From Phallusia mammillata (Eukaryota > Chordata > Ascidiacea > Phlebobranchia > Ascidiidae), in contig QLIY01000793.1 of assembly GCA_003260075.1 (NCBI GenBank), forward strand, positions 1-64,000: a stretch of 64,000 bases of DNA. The letters run 5' to 3'. The notes below the pieces were generated by a model that worked only from the letters and a program-made list of their open reading frames with translations, was not told the origin of the DNA and searched no databases. Position 1 is the stretch's first letter. Each line of letters starts with the position of its first letter. Shown here one piece after another: positions 36,399 through 47,327 of this stretch. The position numbers and the translations under genes were made by a program.

Positions 36399-37304
36399 AT
36401 TCAGGACAAATAAACATTTACCTAACGTTAATCTGAAACAAAGGTAACAAACAAATTTAACAAGAATGCAACATAACAAATGCAACTATTGAATTGCCCA
36501 TTATAGTATATTTCGCGTAATAATACACCTCTACATTTATACATTAGCTAAGGATTAGAAAATGCCTCGTGCTTAACTTAATGTACACAAAATATTTAAC
36601 AATTTGCACAACAACCTCTTATGGGCTGAACAGACTCAAGAATGATGTTGTGAAAAAAGTAGTTATCGCCTGAATGGTTTTGGTTCCGGTTCACGAACAC
36701 GAAAGAAAATCCCCCTAATCTAGCCGTGTGGGAAAACAATTTTTTTCTTGTCCATGGAAAAGGGATGACATTGGTGGCTTTATTTATTTTTATTGTTGAA
36801 TATAATGATCAGAAAAATTATAAAATGAGAGTCATTTCATTCTTCTCTCGGGCCAACATGTCCTAAATTTTGAGTAAACTCAGAAAACCCGGCAATTTGG
36901 TGAGCTGGTAGTCAGTTTAAGAAACCATGCAATGTGCACCACATTCGGAAATTCTAACCTGCCTTTTTCTGACAAATTTATTTTCCATTGCCAAGTTCGA
37001 TTTGCTACTTTAACAGTGAAAATGTGACACCATTTTGTTTGAACACGAATCAAAATAACAACACTTTTACGAATGGCCATCTTTCATTAGGACTTTCATA
37101 CTAAAAAGTTTAGATCTACAGCATTTGTGACAAGGCCAAAATTATGCACATGGGTCAAACAACATTATTTGTAAAAAGTCACCATGCATTTAAATCGAAA
37201 TAAACCTAAAATCGGGGGGGGGGGAAGGTCAAAATTATGCACATGGGTCAAACAACAATATTTGTAAAAAGTCACCATGCATTTAAATCGAAATAAACCT
37301 AAAA
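36399..37304. promoter_or_regulatory. Spacer upstream of the ADAM gene, with a poly-G join
   Basis: About 0.9 kb between the ADAM start and the last base of the first methyltransferase copy. It must contain the ADAM promoter and 5' UTR. A direct duplication around 11 G at 37214-37224 repeats about 75 bases containing 'ATTATGCACATGGGTCAAAC'. No gene is seen; a 66-codon minus frame at 36880-37080 has no recognisable feature. Confidence 0.5.
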
Positions 37305-38146
37305 TCATAGGTTGAGGTTGGACACAAGCATTATGAACATATCCTCTTCTCCACGAATCAGAACGTCAGAATCTGGGATCTCCTCCACATTCCAAGGAGC
37401 TTTTACTTCGCTACGAAATCTCCCACTCAAATCAAATGGCTTCAGTAGTTCTTCAGTAACCTCAACACCAAGCTTCTCAAACTCCTTGGTTTTTTGAATC
37501 AGCAAGTTTTGCACACTGTCGATGGACTTTAAATGATCGACAACTTCTTCTAGTCCACTAGAAATGCAATGTCAAACCTTCATTGTATTCTTTTATTTGA
37601 CGCAATTGCCTCATAGATATCTTTGTACTTGCTAAAAAAATGGTTGTATGCAACTACATCGCAAATGCCTTCCAATACACATTTCATAAACAATTCAGGA
37701 GCAAGCTTTCCCACTTCATATTCATTTCCACCCGGCAACTTCAGTCGTTCAATAACTTGAGGAAAACTAAAACTCATCAGCGCCAAACAGCCGTCGTGTT
37801 TTAAAACCCGTCGAGCTTCTTGAAGAAATTTGGGCAGATCAAACCAATGTCCCGATTCAGCGTTTGTAATTAAGTCAGCGCTATTATTATGCTGCCCTTG
37901 CTTCAGCATTTCAGCACTCACATCAATCCCATCAACTCGTTTGAAGAACGGCGCAAAAAGTGTAGTTGCTTGGCCCGTACCACAGGCAATATCTATGAGT
38001 TGATCAAACACGACTGGTGTTTCTTCAGCTATTCCACGTTTTCGTTTCAAGTAATTAACCACGACATTTGCCACTTCTTTAGAATACGTCGGTCTATATT
38101 TTACATAGGAATCAGCCATGGTTTTGGATACGAAAAAGCGCGGCAT
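37305..38146 (-). pseudogene. SAM-dependent methyltransferase copy 1 (broken)
   Basis: It starts MPRFFVSKTMADSYVKYRP and keeps motif I 'DIACGTGQ'. Compared with the intact copy at 45955 it lacks about 20 residues between the post-I helix and 'SADLI'. The segment equivalent to 'FQWTLEEVV' carries a CAG-to-TAG stop and a frame change (37540-37565). The C-terminal part (37305-37514) then reads on in another frame. It is a decayed member of the array. Confidence 0.85.
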
Positions 38147-38811
38147 TTTGAATTGCTTCTGTTGTTTATACACAAAATAAACGGTCTTTAGATTTACATG
38201 CCAATGCACTGAGCGATAATACAGCTGTCGCTTTGTTTTGATAATGTGTTGCGGAAATATACAAAAATTACGTCCTGTTTTGTTCCTCGAAACATTTAGT
38301 CAGGATGATAATAGAACGCATAGCCTGATAGATCAAATGCATTGAATTGATCCAATCATTGCAATAAAATTTAAACTTTGCGCAAACACAAACAATTTAA
38401 ATGTACAATTTGGAAACAAAGCAACATTAAGCAAGATGCGACAAGAATTTTGTGAAACTGTGTCAGTGATCAAGTATGGCCGGTTAATCAAGAAAAGACA
38501 CAAATTGGACAACAAAAGCCCACGCTAAACATCCTCGTCTGGATTCTAAAAATAATAGCCTTCCACGTCCAATATTTTAGGCTGTGTGCAATCACGACAT
38601 GCATTCTATTTCACTTATGAACTTTACGGCCACATCCGGGATATCTTTAACTTTCCACTCAATTTAACTTCACTTTAAAATATTTTACAACGGTCAACAG
38701 ACGGGACAAAAAGTAGGCCAAGATAATGCAAACAGGCCTCTTAATATTATTTGTGGAAAATCGCAAGACATTATAATTGTTAAGCGCCTAAATGCTAAAG
38801 TATATAGGATA

Positions 38812-39215
38812 TCATTCGTTGAAGTTGGACATAAGTATTATGAACATTTCATGCTCTCCATGGATCACAACCTCAGATTCGGGAATGTCCTCGACGTTCC
38901 AAGCAGCTTTTACTTCGCTACGAAATCTCTCACTCAGATCAAATGGCCTCAGTAGTTCTTCAGTAATCTCAACACCAAGCTCCTCAAACTCCTTGGCTTT
39001 TTGCATCAGCAAGGTTTGCACACTGTCGTAGGATTTCAAGTGACCAACTACTTCCTCAAGTGTCCACTGGAAATGTAGTTTCAAATCGTCATTGTATTCT
39101 TTAGTTTTTAAAGGAATTGCCTTGCACATATCTTTGTACTTGTTTAGAACATGGTTGTATGCAACTACATCGTAAATGCCTCCTAATACATATTTCATGA
39201 ACAGTTTAGTAGCAA
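38812..39215 (-). pseudogene. SAM methyltransferase copy 2, C-terminal fragment
   Basis: Encodes the last 130 or so residues of the family, from 'KLFMKYVLGGIYDVV' through 'FQWTLEEVV' to the end, MSNFNE and stop. It ends abruptly at a single N (39216). A further scrap, 39217-39264, encodes 'SVQNLLIQKTKEFEE' of yet another copy and runs straight into 5'-flank sequence. The catalytic half is absent, so either the assembly collapsed copies or the gene is truncated. Confidence 0.8.
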
Positions 39216-39520
39216 NTCCTCAAACTCCTTGGTTTTTTGAATCAGCAAGTTTTGCACACTTTCGAAGTGTCGCATTCTGACTTGCTGAAACAGCCTTCAG
39301 AGTTACACGAACAAAATGCACTGACCGAAAAGAGCTCTCGCTTTGTTTAGATAATGTATTGCGGAAATATTTTAAAACTATGAATTTTTTTTTCTTCGAA
39401 ACATTTAGGATGATAATAGAACACGCAGCCTGATAATATGACAAAAACAATGACTTATTATGGGTGCATTTTTCAAACAAAGCAACAGCAACATTAACCA
39501 GTGTGCGACAGGCAAAGAGN

Positions 39521-40419
39521 TTGAAGTTGGACATAAGTATTATGAACATTTCATGCTCTCCATGGATCAGAACCTCAGATTCGGGAATGTCCTCGACCTT
39601 CCAAGCAGCTTTTACTTCGCCACGAAATCTCTCACCCAGATCATATGGTTTCAGTAGTTCTTCAGTAACCTCAACACCAAGCTCCTCAAACTCCTTGGTT
39701 TTTTGAATCAGCAAGTTTTGCACACTTTCGACGGACTTTATATGACCGACTACTTCCTCAAGTGTCCACTGGAAATGCAATGTCAAATCGTGGTTGTATT
39801 CTTTTGTGTTCGACGGAATTGCCTTGAAGATGTCTTTGTACTTGTTGAAAACATGATTGTATGCAACAACATCGTACTTGCCTTCCAATAAACATTTTAT
39901 GAACAGATCACTGGCAAATTTTCCCATTTCATATTCATTTCCACCCGGCAACCTCAGTGGTTCAATAACTTTAGGAAAACTCGAACCCATTATCGCCAAA
40001 CAGCCGTCGTGTTTTAAAACCCTTCTTGCTTCGTGAAGAAATTTGGGCAGATCAAACCAATGGACCGATTCAGCGCTTGTCACCAAGTCAGCGCTATGAT
40101 CAGAAGCTGGTATCTTTTCTGCAGCACCCTCTTTGTAAGTTACGTGACTGAAGACGTTCTGTTGCTGCGCTTGCTTTAGCATTTCAGTACTGATATCGAC
40201 CCCATCAACTCGTTTAAAGAACGGCGCAAACAGTGCAGTTGCTTGACCCGTACCACAGGCAATGTCTATGAGTTGATCAAACACCACTGGCGTTTCTTCA
40301 GCTATTCCACGTTTTCGTTTCAAGTAATTAACCACGACATTTGCCACTTCTTTAGAATACGTCGGTCTATATTTTACGTAGAAATCAGCAATGGTTTTCG
40401 ATTCGTAAAAACGCAGCAT
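39521..40419 (-). CDS. Class I SAM-dependent methyltransferase, array copy 3
   Basis: A continuous frame of 299 codons from the M at 40419 that stops only because of the N at 39520; the paralogue at 45955 has 301. It is a Methyltransf_11-type Rossmann methyltransferase. Motif I is 'LIDIACGTGQA' (about residues 47-57), the acidic post-I strand is 'VDGVDIS', motif II is 'SADLVTSAESVHWFD', and motif III is 'EARRVLKHDGCLAI'. The C-terminal half is helical and specific to this family, with 'FQWTLEEVV' and 'KAAWKVEDIPESEV'. The substrate is unknown. No intron is visible. The family resembles the animal and Dictyostelium proteins annotated as putative small-molecule methyltransferases. Confidence 0.85.
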
Positions 40420-41279
40420 TTTGAATTGCTCTTGTTGTTTGTACTCAGCCTCTGTAGTTAAATAAGCAAATGCACTGAGCGATAAAACAACTGTCGCTTT
40501 GTTTTGATAACTTGATGCAGAAATTATGACATGTTTTGTAATTCGAAACAATTAGGAATATTCAAAGAGCTGTCAAATCAAATGAATACATTGAATTTAA
40601 CAAACAGTGCAGAAGAATTTTAAACTCTGCGCCAAAACAAACATTAAGTGTCGCATTCTGACTTGCTGTAACAGCCTTCAGAGTTACACAAATAAAATGC
40701 ACTCACCGAAAAGAGCTGTCGCTTTGTTTTGATAATCTGCTGCGGAAATATTCTAAAACTACGAACATTTTTGCTCTTCTAAACATATGCGCAGCCTGAT
40801 ATAAATAAATGCATTGTAATGAACAATCAGTACCGTCATATGTTAAACACCAACATATTACGGGTTTATTTTGGAAACTAAGCATCAGCAACATTAACCA
40901 GAGTACGAAAAAATAGTGCAAAACTGGGGAGGTGGTAAAGTAAAGATGGTTGATCAAGTAACGACTCAAATTGGACAACAAAAACCCAAGTAAACCTTCT
41001 TCATATGGGTTCTGATGATAATATCCTTTAACGGCCAACATTTTAGGCTGTGTGCAAACATGACTTTCTTTCTATTTTACATTTGGCTTTCCTCCTCATC
41101 CGAGACATCTTAAATATACAAAGCGGATTTAATTTGGCTTCAAATATTTCTACTAAACTAAGGTCAACAGACTTGACGAGTGTAGGGCAAAAACATGTAC
41201 ACAGGCCTAATAGTATTGTTTGTGAAAAGTCGCAAGACATCAAATTGTTAAGCACCACAATGCTAAAGTAAATAGGATA

Positions 41280-41400
41280 TCATTGGTTGAAGTTGGACAC
41301 AAGTATTATGAACGTTTCGTGCTCTACTCGTATCAAAACCTCAGATTCAGGGATGTCCTCGACGTTCCAAGCAGCTTTTACTTCGCTACGAAATCTCTCA

Positions 41401-41483
<83 letters not shown>

Positions 41484-42208
41484 CTGGCTTTTTGCATTAG
41501 CAAGTTTTGCACACTTTCGACGGACTTAATATAACCGACTACTTCCTCAAGTGTCCACTGGAAATGCAATGTCAAATCGTCATGGTATTCTTTAGCATTT
41601 GATGGAATTGCCTCATAGATATCTTTGTATTTGTTTAGACAATTGTTGTATGCAACATCATCGTAAATGCCTCCCAATACACATTTCATGAATAGATCAC
41701 TGGCAAATTGTCCCATTTCATATTCATTTCCATCGGGCAACTTCAGTGGTTCAACAACTTGAGGAAAAGTCATACCCATTATCGCCAAACAGCCGTCGTG
41801 TTTTAAAACCCTTCTCGCTTCTTCAAGAAAAATTGGCACATCAAACCAATGGACCGATTCAGCGCTTGTAATTAAGTCAGCGCTATGGTCAGAAGCTGGC
41901 ATCTTTTCTGCAGCACCCTCTTTGTAAATTACGTGACTAAAAGCGTTATGTTGCTGCGCTTGCTTTAGCATTTCAGGACTTACATCAATTCCATCAACTC
42001 GTTGAAAGAACGGCGCAAAAAGTGAAGTTGCTTGACCCGTACCACAGGCAATGTCTATGAGTTGATCAAACACGACTGGTGTTTCTTCAGCTATTCCACG
42101 TTTTCGTTTCAAGTAATTTACCACGACATTTGCCACTTCTTTAGAATACGTCGGTCTATATTTTACGTAGAAATCAGCAATGGTTTTAGTTTCGTAAAAA
42201 CGCAACAT
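41280..42208 (-). CDS. SAM methyltransferase, array copy 4 (interrupted by an 83-G tract)
   Basis: The frame is clean from the M at 42208 (MLRFYETKTIADFYVKYRP) through motif I, motif II and 'FQWTLEEVVGYI' to 'LLMQKA'. There an 83-G run (41401-41483) replaces roughly 65-70 bases that encode 'KEFEELGVEVTEELLKPFDL' in paralogues. The C-terminus resumes from 'RDFVAK', in a shifted frame relative to family expectation, and ends near 41280. If the G tract is an artefact, this is probably a third intact gene. Confidence 0.7.
41401..41483. other. 83-base poly-G tract inside a coding region
   Basis: It sits where every paralogue has ordinary coding sequence. It would translate to polyproline or polyglycine and is not conserved in any other copy. 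It is treated as an assembly or base-calling artefact. Confidence 0.8.
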
Positions 42209-42731
42209 TCTGACTTGCTTCAACAGCCTTCAGAGTTACACAAATAAAATGCACTGTCTGAAAACAGCTGTCGCTTTGTTTAGATAATGTATTGCGGAAA
42301 TGTTTTAAAACTATGGATTTTTTTTCTTCTTCGAAACATTTAGGATGACAATAGAACACGCAGCCTGATAATATGATAAAAACAACGACTTATTATGGGT
42401 GCATTTTTGAAACAAAGCAACAGCAACATTAACCAGTGTGCGACAGGCAAAGAGTGAAACTGGGGCGGTGGTATAAAGTAATGCTGGTTAATCAAGAAAC
42501 AACAGAATCGGATAACAAAAACCCAAATAAAACTTCTTCATCTGGGTTCTGATTATAATATCCTTCAGCGTCCAATATTTCAGGCTGTGTGTAAGCATGA
42601 CATGCATTCTAATTGACATTCGAGCCCACATCCGGGATATCTTCAATTTTCAACCCAATTTCAATTTACTTTAAAATATTTTACTAAGGTCAATAGATTT
42701 GAGAAGGAGTATGGGCCTAAATAGTGTACAG

Positions 42732-42855
42732 CAGTGCTCTTCAACCGGTGTACACGGTGCACCCTAGGATGCACCAAAATATGCATTGAGTGCACCAGTA
42801 CGAAACAGTATACAAGGGTGCATCACAAACCGCGCACACCGGTTGAAGAGCACTG
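42732..42855. mobile_element. 124-bp hAT-type MITE in the methyltransferase array
   Basis: Its ends are 19-bp perfect inverted repeats, CAGTGCTCTTCAACCGGTG and CACCGGTTGAAGAGCACTG. Flanking octamers are GTGTACAG and GTCTACGG, matching at 6 of 8. The interior repeats GTGCA/TGCAC motifs. It is non-coding. Confidence 0.85.
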
Positions 42856-42867
42856 GTCTACGGTCTA

Positions 42868-43500
42868 TACACCAGGGCTACTCCATTAGTTTTGTGAAAG
42901 GTCCAGAAGTAAAAACACCGAAGTAGAAAAGGTCCGGACACATCTGCAAGTAATGCAAATGCAACATGTCTTCGCCTATTTCGGTTCTCGGTAACAGGGG
43001 AAATCGTGGCCCAAGATAAACACATTTGTTCAAGCCGAATGTTTCTGTCAGCAAAACATAAGCTTTTGGCACTAAACATAAATTTACTTTCTGCGAAAGT
43101 ATTGACACAACAACTGTTACGTCATTTTATGATATAATACGATATCTGTCATAGGAACATTTTAATTATGTAACAAGAATTTGGTCGGGGGGGGGGACGG
43201 TCTACACCAGGGCTACTCAATTAGTTTTGTGAAAGGTCCAGATAGAAAAAGTAGAAACACCAAAGGTCCGGACACATCTGCCAGTAATGCAAAATATCTT
43301 AGCCAATTTTGGTTCTCGGTAACAGGGGACATCGTGGCCCAAGATAAACACATTTGTTCAAGCCGAATGTTTCTGTCAGCAAAACAAAAGCTTTGGGCAC
43401 TAAACATAAATTCACTTCTTGCGAAAGTATTGACACAACGACTGTTACGTCATTTTATGACATAACACGGTATCTGTCATAGGAACATTCTTTGTCTATA
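42868..43500. repeat. Duplicated hAT-like terminal segment around a poly-G join
   Basis: A segment starting CAGGGCTACTC, followed by TTAGTTTTGTGAAAGGTCC, occurs at 42868 and again at 43207 after 10 G (43187-43196). About 300 bases are shared with a few per cent difference. The CAGGG terminus resembles a hAT end. Its right part recurs inverted at 44850-44984. It carries no supported gene. Confidence 0.6.
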
Positions 43501-43548
43501 TTTTACATCGAAATCAGCAATGGTTTTAGTTTCTTAAAAACGCAACAT
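43491..43548 (-). pseudogene. SAM methyltransferase, 5' fragment at palindrome arm
   Basis: From the M at 43548 the frame reads MLRF, then a TAA stop, then ETKTIADFDVKYR, and is lost at 43491. Only the first 18 or so codons remain. It is the mirror partner of the plus-strand copy starting at 45464. Confidence 0.75.
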
Positions 43549-44055
43549 TTTGAATTGCTTGTGTTGTTTGCACACGAAAAAAAACAGCTATTAGAGTTAA
43601 ACCTGTAAAAATGCACTGAGCGATAAACTGTCGTTCTGATTCCGGATAACGTATTCCATCTCTTAAAAGCCTATGACAGGACTACTCAAATGGCGGACCG
43701 CAGTCCATATCCAGACCATTCGGGCGTTGGATGCTGACCTCGACTGTGTTTTGATTGCGACAACATTCGCAAAATTGTGTGTTAATGCGTTGTAGCGACA
43801 GTTTACTCGAGACCGCATAGCGATTCTCGGAGTAACCCGAGAGGTCTAAAGTATTTCCAAAATCTTTCAAGGTCAGATTGTGCAACTCTGTGACGACAAA
43901 ATGGTCCTTTGTTTGACTACACTATTAACGGAACCGCGATTATTTGCGCAGAATTGTATCTATGACGTAATAAACTGAATTTTGAATTATTACCTTAGGA
44001 AGAAATCCTGCAAAACTAGATAAACTGTATTTTGTATGTCGTTGTTGCGCCTTAT

Positions 44056-44984
44056 GCTGCGTTTATAAACCTAATGTATTGTCCTAATTGAGTATCATTT
44101 ATTTTACACGATAGCCATAGGGATACACGCGAGTTATATTTTGAGTTGCCTATCCTGAAGTTAAGTACAACGCCACTGCATTTTATATGGTTACAAATAT
44201 ATTTAGCAAAAGACTGGTCAAAGAATTGAGCATACGCATAGAGACACGAAATACAGCGGTAAACGCGAAATGCAGAGTGTTCTGCTCCAAATTCTTCCAC
44301 TTGATGTATACTGCTGAAGACGAGTCAGCAAAACGATAAATGAAATGAGCTGAACTAGCAGTTGTAGCGAAGCCTAAAACATTGCGTGCAAACTGCATAC
44401 ATACGTGGTTGACCACCTGCAAACCACAGACGGGCTTGTGCTATGCATAAAGTTTACGTCGGGGGGGGGGGGCTGCGTTTATAAACCTAATGTATTGTCC
44501 TAATTGAGTACCATTTATTTTACACGATAGCCATAAGGATACACGCGAGTTATATTTTGAGTTGCCTATCCTGAAGTTAAGTACGGGGGGGGGGGCTAGC
44601 AGTTGTAGCGAAGCCTAAAACATTGCGTGCAAACCGCATACATACGTGGTTGCCCACCTGCAAACCACAGACGGGCTTGTGCTATGCATAAAGTTTACGT
44701 CACGAAAGCGCGTGTTAAAGACGTTGACCTAAAAAACAAGAGACCATTCACCTAGAGATGCTGATTGGACAAATGCGCTTTATCTGCATAACCTTATGTA
44801 AAAAGGGGTGAGGGTTGAGAGTGTTTATGACGTAAGTGACTATTTGTGAGACCAAATTCTTGTTACATAATTAAAATGTTCCTATGACAGATATCGTGTT
44901 ATGTCATAAAATGACGTAACAGTTGTTGTGTTAATACTTTCGCAGAAAGTGAATTTATGTTTAGTGCCCAAAGCTTTTGTTTTG
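44056..44984. other. Palindrome spacer, no supported gene
   Basis: Two overlapping minus-strand frames (44052-44300 and 44183-44422) have no recognisable domain, and pieces are duplicated at 44473-44700 by poly-G joins. The right 130 bases are the inverted complement of sequence at 43060-43190 and 43370-43500. It looks like repeat debris. Confidence 0.5.
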
Positions 44985-45463
44985 NTAAGGCGCAACAACG
45001 ACATACAAAATACAGTTTATCTAGTTTTGCAGGATTTCTTCCTAAGGTAATAATTCAAAATTCAGTTAAATACGTCATAGATACAATTCTGCGCAAACAA
45101 TCGCGGTTCCGTTAATAGTGTAGTCAAACAAAGGACCATATTGTCGTCACAAAGTTGCACAATCTGACCTTGAAAGATTTCGGAAATACTTTAGGCGTCT
45201 CGGGTTACTGTTGCTACAACGCATTAACACACAATTTTGCGAATGTTGTCGCAATCAAAAGACCGTCGAGGTCCGCATCCAACGACCCGAAAGGTCTGTA
45301 TATGGACTGCGGTCCGCCATTAGAGTAGTCCTGTCATAGGCTTTTAAGAGATGGAATACGTTATCCAGATTTAGAACGACAGTTGTTTCATCGCTCAGTG
45401 CATTTTTACAGGTTTAACCCTAATAGCTGTTTTTTCGTGTGCAAACAACAAGAGCAATTCAAA

Positions 45464-45716
45464 ATGTTGCGTTTTTACGAAACTAAAACCATTGCTGATT
45501 TCTACGTAAAATATAGACCGACGTATTCTAAAGAAGTGGCAAATGTCGTGGTAAATTACTTGAAACGAAAACGTGGAATAGCTGAAGAAACACCAGTCGT
45601 GTTTGATCAACTCATAGACATTGCCTGTGGTACGGGTCAAGTAACTGCACTTTTTGCGCCGTTCTTTAAACGAGTTGATGGGATTGATGTGAGTCCTGAA
45701 ATGCTGAAGCAAGCGC
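45464..45716 (+). pseudogene. SAM methyltransferase, array copy 6 (N-terminal 84 codons, cut by poly-G)
   Basis: A clean frame from the ATG at 45464 through motif I 'DIACGTGQV' and 'VDGIDVSPEMLKQA' ends at 10 G (45717-45726). The sequence then switches to the 5' flank of the next copy. Whether the rest exists in the genome cannot be told; the break coincides with an assembly join. Confidence 0.75.
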
Positions 45717-45849
45717 GGGGGGGGGGACAAAGTTTAAATTTTATTGCGATGATTGGATAAATTCAATGCATTTGATCTATCAGGCCATGCGTTCTATTAT
45801 CATCCTGACTAAATGTTTCGAGGAACAAAACAGGACGTAATTTTTGTAT

Positions 45850-45920
45850 ATTTCCGCAACACATTATCAAAACAAACCGACAGATGTTTTATCGCTCAGT
45901 GCATTTGCTTACTGAATAAT
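45850..45920 (+). promoter_or_regulatory. Conserved upstream block of methyltransferase genes
   Basis: A block with 'CCGCAACACATTATCAAAAC', 'CGACAGATGTTTTATCGCTC' and 'AGTGCATTTG' lies about 40-110 bases before the ATG. Close relatives precede other copies near 50098, 51977, 53449, 54728 and 56408 (plus) and near 38195-38260, 40470-40505 and 42245-42300 (minus). Retention beside both intact and decayed copies shows that it was duplicated with the genes. A core-promoter role is inferred. Confidence 0.5.
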
Positions 45921-45954
45921 AAAGGATGAGTACAAACAACAAGAGCAATTCGAA

Positions 45955-46860
45955 ATGCTGCGTTTTTACGAAACTAAAACCATTGCTGATTTCTACGTAA
46001 AATATAGACCGACGTATTCTAAAGAAGTGGCAAATGTCGTGGTAAATTACTTGAAACGAAAACGTGGAATAGCTGAAGAAACACAAGTCGTGTTTGATCA
46101 ACTCATAGACGTTGCCTGTGGTGCGGGTCAAGCAACCTCACTTTTTGCGCCGTTCTTTCAACGAGTTGATGGGATTGATGTGAGTCCTGAAATGCTGAAG
46201 CAAGCGCAGCAACACAACGTCTTCAGTCACGTAATTTACAAAGAGGGTGCTGCAGAAAAGATACCAGCTTCTGATAATAGCGCTGACTTAATTACAAGCG
46301 CCGAATCGGTTCATTGGTTTGATCTGCCCAAATTTCTTCAAGAAGCAAGAAGGGTTTTGAAACACGACGGCTGTTTGGCGATAATGGGTTCGAGTTTTCC
46401 TCAAGTCATTGAACCATTGAAGTTACCGGGTGGAAATGAATATGAAATGGGAAAGCTTGCTACTAAACTGTTTACGAAATATGCACTGGAAGGCATTTAC
46501 GATGTAGTTGCATACAACCATGTTTTCAACAAGTACAAAGATATCTTCAAGGCAATTCCGTCGAACACAAAAGAATGCAACGACGATTTGACATTGCATT
46601 TCCAGTGGACACTTGAGGAAGTAGTCGGTTATTTGAAGTCCATCGACAGTGTGCACAACGTGCTGATTCAAAAAGCCAAGGAGTTTGAGGAGCTTGGTGT
46701 TGAGGTTACTGAAGAACTACTGAAGCCATTTGATCTGAGTGAGAGATTTCGTAGCGAAGTAAAAGCTGCTTGGAAGGTCGAGGAGATCCCCGATACAGAG
46801 GTTGTGATCCGTGGAGAGCATAAAATGTTCATAATACTTGTGTCCAACTTCAACGAATAA
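45955..46860 (+). CDS. Class I SAM-dependent methyltransferase, intact reference copy
   Basis: A complete 301-codon single-exon gene, the best-preserved array member. N-terminus MLRFYETKTIADFYVKYRP; SAM-binding motif I 'LIDVACGAGQA' (T-to-A relative to 'CGTG' in the siblings); acidic post-I 'VDGIDVS'; motif II 'NSADLITSAESVHWFD'; motif III 'RRVLKHDGCLAIMG'. The C-terminal half has 'LPGGNEYEMGK', 'YDVVAYNHVFNKYKDIF', 'FQWTLEEVVGYL' and 'PFDLSERF', ending SNFNE. The fold and motifs identify a Methyltransf_11-like enzyme, cytosolic since no signal peptide or transmembrane segment is seen. The acceptor substrate is unknown. The conserved upstream block lies 40-110 bases before the start. Confidence 0.88.
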   Translation: MLRFYETKTIADFYVKYRPTYSKEVANVVVNYLKRKRGIAEETQVVFDQLIDVACGAGQATSLFAPFFQRVDGIDVSPEMLKQAQQHNVFSHVIYKEGAAEKIPASDNSADLITSAESVHWFDLPKFLQEARRVLKHDGCLAIMGSSFPQVIEPLKLPGGNEYEMGKLATKLFTKYALEGIYDVVAYNHVFNKYKDIFKAIPSNTKECNDDLTLHFQWTLEEVVGYLKSIDSVHNVLIQKAKEFEELGVEVTEELLKPFDLSERFRSEVKAAWKVEEIPDTEVVIRGEHKMFIILVSNFNE

Positions 46861-47134
46861 TACCCGATATACTTTATTATTTAGGCGCGTAACAATTTTG
46901 AGGTCCTACTATTTCACTCAAATACTACTAATGTGCCCGTCCTGTACACTATTTAGCCCTGAACTCCTTCTCAAATCTGTTGACCTCAGTAAAATATTTC
47001 AAAGCAAAGTTAAATTGAGTTGGAAATTGAAGGAATCGTGGATGTGAATGCTAATGTCCCTTAGTATATGTCTTGTTTGCACTCAGCCAGAAATATTGGA
47101 CGTTGAAGGATATTATGTTATCAGAACCCAGAAG

Positions 47135-47293
47135 TGTAATGTATATTGCGCCACCTTGTGACGCATTAAGTATATTGCCCCGCCTTGTGACGACCTTGCC
47201 ACATGCCCATATAAAAGCGTGAGTTTCACCTTTACGGGCATTCGAAGTGTCTTGTAGCTGTGGGCTTGTTGTGTCGCTGTTTCATTCAATACA
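47135..47293 (+). repeat. 5' LTR
   Basis: 159 bp with TG...CA ends. It contains two direct repeats of a CCTTGTGACG phrase and a TATAAAAG box that probably drives transcription. Confidence 0.92.
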
Positions 47294-47327
47294 AGGTGTC
47301 AGAACTGCGTTCACGCCTCTAATTAAG

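Larger units (their letters stand above)
43491..45540. repeat. Large imperfect palindrome at the centre of the methyltransferase array
   Basis: The left arm, about 43491-44055, is the inverted complement of the right arm, about 44985-45540, with some indels and roughly 90% identity by eye. Both arms run from methyltransferase 5' coding through the 5' flank and a hAT-like CAGGACTACTC terminus to a GGCGCAACAACGAC block. The 0.93-kb centre contains two poly-G joins (44461-44472 and 44585-44595) that duplicate parts of itself. Confidence 0.8.

Noticed and set aside
44052-44422. Two minus-strand frames in the palindrome spacer
   Set aside because: No domain; parts are duplicated by poly-G joins and partly inverted copies of flanking repeat DNA.
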